A stretch of 38,349 nucleotides of DNA from an uncultured Clostridia bacterium. GTDB taxonomy: Bacteria; Bacillota; Clostridia; Christensenellales; Borkfalkiaceae. This document shows, one piece after another, positions 32,484 through 38,349 of the stretch. How positions within the stretch are numbered: position 1 is the stretch's first letter; every line of letters begins with the position of its first letter. The stretch is from the NCBI GenBank assembly GCA_944367955.1, contig CALVWU010000005.1, positions 1-38,349 of the forward strand, in the 5' to 3' direction. A program made the translations under genes and the position numbers. The notes beneath the pieces are model-generated. The model was not told the DNA's origin. It was given only the letters and a program-made list of their open reading frames with translations, and did not search any database.

Positions 32484-34571
32484 ATGATGTTAACCGTAAA
32501 AAATGTTTTTAAAACATATTACGGCCCCAAGCAAAAGCGCGAGGCGTTGCGCGGCATAAGTTTTTAACTGCCCGAAACGGGACTTGTGTTTATTGCAGGC
32601 GAAAGCGGGTGCGGAAAATCCGCCCTTATTTCGCTTATCGGCGGAACCGACCGCCCCACAAAGGGCGACATATACCTTTACGACCTGCACATTAACCGTT
32701 GCGGCGACGACGTGCTGACCGAATACCGCAACGCTTCGACAGCGTTTATTTCCGACCTCGGCGAAAAAATGTGCGGCGAAGTAAAGCGCAGCATATCTTT
32801 TCCCCTCGATTTGCAGGGCAAAAGGTATTCAACCGATGATATTGTGCGGGCAATGCAGGGTGCGGACCTTGAACGGGAGCTTTTGAACGGCAAAGCCGAA
32901 AAGCTTTCGACCGAACAACGACGGCGCGTTTTTGTTGCCCGCGCGCTGATAAAGAACGCGCGCATAGTGCTTGCCGACGAACCCGCCGAAGGGCTTGGCG
33001 AAGACGAAGCCGAAGAGTTATACAAGCTGCTTAAAAATCTTTCAAAAAACCGCCTTATAGTGGTTGCCGCGCGCAACGTGCAGTCGGCCATGCGGTTCGG
33101 CGACCGCGTTATACAGCTTGCCGGCGGAAAAATTAAAAGCGACACATACATTGCACCGCCGCCGCCCGAAAGAGCCGGCGCACCGCGGCCGCCGCTTACG
33201 CTGCCGGGCAAACTGCCCGCCGCATGCGTATTTACCGAAGCAGTTAAAGGCTTGCGCATATGCCCCGTGTTTGCGGCAGTGTGCACGGCGATCATGGTTA
33301 TCGCACTCGCCGCGCTTTCGCTTGCTTTTGCGGGCGGAACGGCAAATCAGTACAAAGCAGAGCTTTTGATGCTGTACGAAAGCGACGTTAAAAGCGTGGG
33401 AATAGAGGCATACAACCCGATCTATCAGCTAAATTATTATCCGGTGGGCTTTTCCCCGCTCAGCGACGAGCAGCTTGAAACCATTAAGCAGTTCAGCGGC
33501 GGCGATCCTCCGCTAAGGGTAATATCCGGCACGGCCGTACTGGGAAATTGGGCCGAAGAAAATTTGGCCATGCCGGACGGGGAACGTTCGGCTTACGATA
33601 GGCTGTGCACCGCCTATACATGCATAGAGCTCGATCCCGAAACGGGCTGCGAGGACGCAGGCCTTGCGCCCGACGCGAGATTTTTAAACGTTTCGCTTTG
33701 CCGCCTGCCGCAGACCGAGGACGAAGTTGCCATAACCGACCTGCGCGCCGATATATTTATCAAATACGGCTATAAAAACGCCGACGGCACAGTTGAAAAA
33801 ATTTCAACTCCCGACGATCTGATAGGCAAAAAACTGGGCAAAGCCGCGATATGCGGCGTATATTCCACCCGATTCGACAGGGAATATTACGCTAAATTCG
33901 ACGATGTTACCTATGCCGAGCTGCGCGAAAGCAACCCGTATGCCTCAAACATAATAAGCGGCACGGCGCGTTCGACTGCATGCGCGATATTTTTTAAGTC
34001 CGTTCCGCGGGCGTATTACAGCGACGACGAAGTTTTTATTACGCTGAGCGGCGACTTTAAAAAAGATTTGCAGCTTTTTAACGACCTGAACTTTCGGGAA
34101 GGAAATTTGCAAAAATCCGTTTCGATGAACAGCGTATATTCAAGCTTCATATCCCCCCTTATGTTCTTTAAAAGGCACATATTAGCCCCCCTTTGCATAG
34201 GCGGCGGAGTATGCGCGGCAGTCGCCGCGGCACTCGGCGCGATATGGCTTGCCTGCGTTTTTAAAAGGCGCAGAGACGAATTTTACGCCCTGCGCGCAAA
34301 CGGTGCGCGGCAACGGGATATTGCAAAGATATGTGTCGCGCAATGCGCCGCGGTCGCGCTTATCGCGTTCGCCGCCGCCCTTGTCGCACTGTCGGCTACG
34401 TGTCTTATCCTTAACTCCGCGCTGCTTGCTCCGCTATTCGCAATTAGCGCGGAAACCATTGCGTTTACGGCGGGCGCGACCCTTGTTATCACCGCCGCGG
34501 CCTCGGCGGGACGAATAATTTGCGCCGTAAAAAAGAACAGGCTCGACGACATCAACAACAGCGCGATATAA
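32484..34571 (+). pseudogene. ABC ATPase-permease fusion (MacB/FtsX type) with an in-frame TAA codon
   Basis: The start ATG 32484 has an AGGAG site and encodes a normal ABC beginning (MMLTVKNVFKTYYG... LRGISF), then TAA at 32565-32567, then LPETGLVFIAGESGCGKS in the same frame. From there the frame is open for over 650 codons. Translation could restart at GTG 32586, losing the first strands and the adenine-stacking tyrosine. Walker A (GESGCGKS) and Walker B (IVLADEP) are good, but the Q-loop Gln is not evident, the signature is LSTEQ rather than LSGGQ, and the H-loop His is replaced (VVAARN). The permease part has one membrane helix, a large outer domain and about three helices, ending in an FtsX-like block. 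Either an early pseudogene or a recoded, non-standard transporter. Confidence 0.75.
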
Positions 34572-34589
34572 CGTTGAAAAGCACGTTTT

Positions 34590-34624
34590 AAAGCGCGGGC
34601 GGAAAGATTTTCCGCCCGCGCTTT
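34590..34624 (+). terminator. Terminator after the ABC transporter gene
   Basis: A GC-rich stem of 13 or more pairs (about 34592-34604 with 34610-34622) with A-rich left and T-rich right flanks (CTTTCTCC), 20 bases after the stop. Confidence 0.75.
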
Positions 34625-34739
34625 CTCCGCGACGCATGAAGTCAAACGGCAAGAGATAAATTTTATTTTTTTATGCAAAAACGTAAACAGAGTTTATATT
34701 GCGGGTGCATAATAAAAAGAAAACGGAGTTTTTTAATTT

Positions 34740-35747
34740 ATGGATAAAGGGACATACATAGTTACGGGCTGCACGGGGTATGTGGGCAACGTGCTTACTA
34801 AAAAACTTTTAAAAGAGGGTTGCAGCGTGCGCGGATTTGCGCGCAGCCGCGCAAAATTTGAAAGAGTTTTCAAAGACGAAGCACCACAGGCGGTATTCGG
34901 CGACATATCGAATAAATCCGACGTTGACGGGCTGTTCGAGGGCGACGGGCCTTTTTACGTTATTCACACCGTCGCCAAAGTGAGCATAGGCGAGGACAGC
35001 GCGGCCGAACTTGAAAAAGTTACCGTTGAGGGCACAAAAAACGTTGCCGAATGCTGCATAGAACACGGTGCGAAAAAACTTTTGCACATATCCTCTACCG
35101 AGGCGTTCGCAAAGGGATATTTTCCCGACAGCGAACTTAAAACCTATATCCCCGACCCGGCAAAGGCGCGCACCGACTATGCCCGCGCAAAGAGCGAGGC
35201 CGACAAAATAGTGCTTGACGCCGTAAACGAATTCGGTCTTGACGCAAGCATACTTATGCTTGCCGGCGTTTTGGGCCCCGGCGATTACAGCAACAGCCAT
35301 ATGTCGCAGGTATTCATAGACTACATAAACGGCAGGCTGCCCGCCTCGGTAAACGCGGGATACAACGACTTCGACGTGCGCGACTTTGCAAACGTGCTGC
35401 CCGCCGTATTTGAAAGGGCAAGGCGCGGCGAAAGCTATATATTCGCGCACGAACCCGATAAAATAAACGACTGCCTTGCCGTCATTTCGCAGATGACGGG
35501 CTGCAAACGCGTTCCCACCCTGCCCCTGTGGGCGGCATACGCCGGTCTGCCCTTTTTGTACCTGACCGCAAAGGCGACAAAAAAGCGGCCGCTGTATACC
35601 CTTGCCGCGCTGTCCTCGCTTAAAGAGCGGGCCGACTTCCCCATCGAAAAGACGAAGCGCGAATTCGGCTATCGCCCCCGCCCGCTCGAAGAGACGGTGC
35701 GCGACCATGTGAACTTTTTGATAGAGCAGGGCATGGTGCGCACATGA
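34740..35747 (+). CDS. NAD-dependent epimerase/dehydratase (extended SDR family)
   Basis: A 335-residue cytoplasmic oxidoreductase of the extended short-chain dehydrogenase type. The nucleotide-binding motif TGCTGYVG is at 9-16 and the catalytic pair is Tyr147 and Lys151 (DYARAKSEAD), with the SSTEAF segment before it giving the catalytic Ser/Thr. The C-terminal part has a hydrophobic stretch (LWAAYAGLPFLYL), suggesting a membrane-near or lipid-like substrate, as in dihydroflavonol-4-reductase-like and sterol-dehydrogenase-like proteins. The true substrate is unknown. The ribosome site is a loosely spaced GGAG. It is the first gene of a three-gene operon; its stop overlaps the next start (ATGA). 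Confidence 0.88.
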   Translation: MDKGTYIVTGCTGYVGNVLTKKLLKEGCSVRGFARSRAKFERVFKDEAPQAVFGDISNKSDVDGLFEGDGPFYVIHTVAKVSIGEDSAAELEKVTVEGTKNVAECCIEHGAKKLLHISSTEAFAKGYFPDSELKTYIPDPAKARTDYARAKSEADKIVLDAVNEFGLDASILMLAGVLGPGDYSNSHMSQVFIDYINGRLPASVNAGYNDFDVRDFANVLPAVFERARRGESYIFAHEPDKINDCLAVISQMTGCKRVPTLPLWAAYAGLPFLYLTAKATKKRPLYTLAALSSLKERADFPIEKTKREFGYRPRPLEETVRDHVNFLIEQGMVRT

Positions 35748-36655
35748 AGATTTTGCTTGTATACTACACCGGCACATACAACACCCGCTTTTTGACCGAC
35801 GGGGTGCAGGCCGAACTTTTACGGCGCGGGCACGAAGTTGACAGAGCGGAGATCCGCCGCGGCGCGCCGGTAATAAATACCGCAGGCTACGACATGATAG
35901 GGTTCGGCTATCCGATATACGGCTTCAACTCTCCGCTGCCCTTCAACAACTACGTAAAAAAGCTTGATATTTTAAGCGGACAAAAGTATTTTATTTATAA
36001 AAACAGCGGCGAAACGTTTGCGATGAACAACGCTTCAAGCCGCATTCTGCTGAGGCGCATGCGCAGACGCGGGGCTATATTTGCGGGCGAATACCACTTT
36101 GTAATGCCCTATAACATACATTTCGCCTTCGACAAAAATTTTGTGCGCGAAATACTTTTTTACAATAAAAAGCTTTTAAAAATAATGGCGGACGACCTTG
36201 AAAGCGGACATGCGGCACGCATACATTCGAACCCCGCATACAACTTTGCCTCGGCGATAATTTCGGTGCAGAAAATAGGCGGCGCGGTGAATTCGTTCTT
36301 TTACCGCGCGGACGATAAATGCACCCTGTGCGGGCTGTGCGTTAAAAACTGTCCCGAAGACAACATTAAAATAAAAGACGGCAAAATCGAGTTCGGCCGC
36401 CGCTGCGACATGTGCATGCGCTGTTCGTTCTTTTGTCCCGCCGACGCGATACACATAGGTTTTTTGCAGGGTTGGAAAGTAAACGGCGACTATCGGCTGA
36501 ACGAGCTTGAACGCCTCGGCCCGCCAGAAAGCCCGTATATAACGCCCGAAAGCAAGGGGTTTTATAAGTGCTTTATAAATTATTTTAAAGATATAGACGA
36601 ACGATATGCCCGCCTCGAAGACAGGGGCGGCTCACCCGATAAAACAGACATATAA
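35744..36655 (+). CDS. EFR1-family flavodoxin-ferredoxin protein
   Basis: A 303-residue predicted electron carrier. The N-terminus is flavodoxin-like (ILLVYYTGTYNTRF; GFGYPIYGFNSP), binding FMN. The C-terminal part carries two 4Fe-4S motifs: Cys193, 196, 199, 203 (CTLCGLCVKNCP) and Cys221, 224, 227, 231 (CDMCMRCSFFCP). This fusion is widespread in anaerobic Bacillota as the EFR1 family, with no firmly known partner. It overlaps the upstream epimerase gene by four bases, so translation is coupled and it may feed electrons to that enzyme or its substrate. Nine bases separate it from cardiolipin synthase, hinting at a lipid-related pathway. Confidence 0.9.
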   Translation: MKILLVYYTGTYNTRFLTDGVQAELLRRGHEVDRAEIRRGAPVINTAGYDMIGFGYPIYGFNSPLPFNNYVKKLDILSGQKYFIYKNSGETFAMNNASSRILLRRMRRRGAIFAGEYHFVMPYNIHFAFDKNFVREILFYNKKLLKIMADDLESGHAARIHSNPAYNFASAIISVQKIGGAVNSFFYRADDKCTLCGLCVKNCPEDNIKIKDGKIEFGRRCDMCMRCSFFCPADAIHIGFLQGWKVNGDYRLNELERLGPPESPYITPESKGFYKCFINYFKDIDERYARLEDRGGSPDKTDI

Positions 36656-36664
36656 GGAGTTTAA

Positions 36665-38167
36665 ATGAAAATTTTAGCCACGCTGTTCGGCAAAGTGATC
36701 CCCGTTGCCGCGCTTATGCTTTTGCAGATCGCGCTTATCGTGCTGGCGATCGTCGCGCTGGAAATTTTTCCCCTGTTCCAGCTGTTGAGCGCGCTGTTCG
36801 CGCTGGGCGTGTTCTTCGCGCTTGTAAACCGCAAAGAAACGCCCGAATTTAAAATACCGTGGCTGATACTGCTTGCGCTGTTTCCTTTTTTTACCATACT
36901 TGCATACATTCTGTTCGCCAACGCGCGCATTCCCAAAAAGCAGTACGAACGCGCCATGCAGATCAGGCGCGATACGGCCGCGTGCTCGCAGGTTGCCGCC
37001 GAAGAACTTTGCAAAGAGGTCGAAGGCATAGAATCATATCTGCGTTCAACGGCATATACACGCGGACATATGCACAACCGAATAACCTATTACGGCACGG
37101 GCGAAGAGTTTTGGGCCGCGCTTTTAACCGAACTTGAAAGCGCGAAAAAATACATCTTTATGGAGTATTTCATAGTTGATCATGGCAAGATGTGGGACAG
37201 CATACTTAACTTGCTTATCCGCAAGGCCGCCGAAGGCGTAGAAGTGCGGCTGATGTACGACGACATAGGCACGGCGGGCATGCTTACGCCGGGATACCCG
37301 CGCGAACTTAAAAAATCAGGGATAAACTGCCGCAAGTTCAACCCCTTCCGCCCCGTCGTTTCGGGCATACACAACAACCGCGACCACCGCAAGATAACCG
37401 TTATCGACGGCAAAACGGGCTTTACCGGCGGCATAAACATAGGCGACGAATATGTGAACAAAAACATGCGGCTGGGCCGCTGGAAGGACACGGCGATAAA
37501 GATTGAGGGTTCGGCCGTGGACAACCTGCTTTCGATGTTTTTGCAGATGTTCGACATGAATGAAGACGCGCCGAAGAACTATGCGGAATACTTCGTTGAA
37601 CACGAAAAATTTGACGACGAAGGGTATATCCACCCCTTCGGCGACGGCCCAGAACCGCTTTACGACGAGCTTGTGGGCGAAAACAACTATATAAATCTTA
37701 TCGCTTCGGCAAAACGCTACTGCTATATCGCCACACCATATCTTATACCCGATTTCAACCTTATGGCCGCGCTTAAAAACGCCGCCCTGCGCGGCGTGGA
37801 CGTGCGCATAATAACGCCGCATATACCCGACAAAAAAGTCATACTGGACATGACGCGTTCAAACTATTCATTTTTGCTGAAAGCCGGCGTAAAGATATAC
37901 GAATACACGCCCGGTTTTATACACGCAAAGATGCTTGTATCCGACGACGAATGGGCGTTTGTGGGAACAATAAACCTTGATTACCGCAGCCTTGTGCACC
38001 ACTACGAATGCGGCGCCGTGATGCATAAAACGCCATGCATAGCCGAAATTAAGGCCGACTTCGACGACACGATAGCCGTTTCGCAGCGCATACCCGAAGA
38101 TTTTAAATTGAGCCGTCCGGCTGCGGCACTGCATGCCGTTTTAAATGTGTTTTCACCCCTGCTTTAA
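36665..38167 (+). CDS. cls: Cardiolipin synthase
   Basis: A 500-residue membrane enzyme of the phospholipase D superfamily that joins two phosphatidylglycerols to cardiolipin. The N-terminus has two to three membrane helices (about 11-33, 36-54 and 65-85). Both catalytic HKD motifs are intact: His241, Lys243, Asp248 (HRKITVID) and His420, Lys422, Asp427 (HAKMLVSD), each followed by a conserved G-type turn (GFTGGINIGDEY and FVGTINLDYRS). ATG 36665 has an AAGGAG site. It is the last gene of the operon with the epimerase and the EFR1 protein, ended by a bidirectional terminator. Confidence 0.96.
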   Translation: MKILATLFGKVIPVAALMLLQIALIVLAIVALEIFPLFQLLSALFALGVFFALVNRKETPEFKIPWLILLALFPFFTILAYILFANARIPKKQYERAMQIRRDTAACSQVAAEELCKEVEGIESYLRSTAYTRGHMHNRITYYGTGEEFWAALLTELESAKKYIFMEYFIVDHGKMWDSILNLLIRKAAEGVEVRLMYDDIGTAGMLTPGYPRELKKSGINCRKFNPFRPVVSGIHNNRDHRKITVIDGKTGFTGGINIGDEYVNKNMRLGRWKDTAIKIEGSAVDNLLSMFLQMFDMNEDAPKNYAEYFVEHEKFDDEGYIHPFGDGPEPLYDELVGENNYINLIASAKRYCYIATPYLIPDFNLMAALKNAALRGVDVRIITPHIPDKKVILDMTRSNYSFLLKAGVKIYEYTPGFIHAKMLVSDDEWAFVGTINLDYRSLVHHYECGAVMHKTPCIAEIKADFDDTIAVSQRIPEDFKLSRPAAALHAVLNVFSPLL

Positions 38168-38186
38168 GATATTGCCGCGGCAATAT
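38168..38186. repeat. Palindrome copy 2 (after cls)
   Basis: GATATTGCCGCGGCAATAT, of which the last 18 bases form a perfect palindrome, lies directly after the cls stop. It is identical over 19 bases to 6987-7005. Confidence 0.6.
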
Positions 38187-38238
38187 GCCGCAAACAACGA
38201 GAGACATTTGCAAACAATGGTTCTCTATAATTAATGTC

Positions 38239-38277
38239 AAAAAACGGTCAAAATCGATTGATTTTGACCGTTTTTTT
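38239..38277. terminator. Bidirectional terminator after cls
   Basis: An 11-bp stem (38245-38255 with 38260-38270, loop GATT) extended by A-T pairs, with a run of six A on the left and seven T on the right. This is a classic two-way Rho-independent terminator. The remaining 70 bases hold one more hairpin (38312-38332) and no recognisable gene. Confidence 0.92.
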
Positions 38278-38349
38278 GGTGCACCTACGCATTTTATATC
38301 CGAACTTTTTGCGCTTTCCAACTCGGAAAGCGTTATTGTTTCCGTTCCG

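Noticed and set aside
32565..32567. Reassigned TAA codon (alternative genetic code)
   Set aside because: Other genes in the window, such as cls and the propeller-like gene, end in TAA at the expected place and no other conserved gene contains an internal TAA.
34809..35777. Long minus-strand open frame (322 codons) opposite the epimerase gene
   Set aside because: It is antisense to a well-conserved SDR gene and its translation has no recognisable motif.

Overview
The window looks like a chromosomal segment of an uncultured, moderately GC-rich member of the Bacillota (Clostridia-like). Support for this: the secA-prfB pair, AGGAGG-type ribosome sites, many TTGACA/TATAAT promoters, a Bacillus-type LexA box, and an EFR1-type flavodoxin-ferredoxin. 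A closer taxonomic call (for example a Christensenellales-like gut lineage) would be a guess.

Layout. Bases 1-16500 are almost entirely minus-strand housekeeping genes: tsaD (cut by the window edge), a small helical protein of unknown function, prfB and secA (overlapping stop/start), adenine deaminase, a type IIA topoisomerase pair (parC/parE-like, overlapping stop/start), a large membrane-anchored surface protein, an RluA-type pseudouridine synthase and an RlmI-like methyltransferase. Bases 16590-25340 hold a compact phage-derived block. Read in the minus direction it gives large terminase, a small-terminase-like protein without a DNA-binding head, P22-type portal, scaffold, HK97-fold capsid, a neck protein, a propeller-like protein and a coiled-coil protein, closed by a hairpin terminator. 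Upstream lies a small, possibly sigma-like regulator whose promoter overlaps a match to the LexA/SOS box. Between the regulator and the terminase sits an oppositely oriented secreted SH3-like protein; a second protein of the same layout lies at 25592-26917.

Bases 27226-38167 are accessory and metabolic genes: malic enzyme, cysteine synthase, a secreted HtrA-type protease convergent with a secreted serpin, an ABC ATPase-permease fusion with an in-frame TAA and several altered catalytic motifs, and an operon of NAD-dependent epimerase, EFR1 flavodoxin-ferredoxin and cardiolipin synthase.

The most exciting part is the phage-like block. All eight structural and packaging frames are open, tightly packed and in P22-like order, yet no integrase, replication, lysis or tail-fibre gene is visible in the window. 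With a small terminase lacking its DNA-recognition half and a putative SOS switch, this fits a domesticated DNA-packaging particle such as a gene-transfer-agent-like element. A decaying prophage is the main alternative. No tRNA, rRNA, CRISPR array or insertion sequence was recognised.
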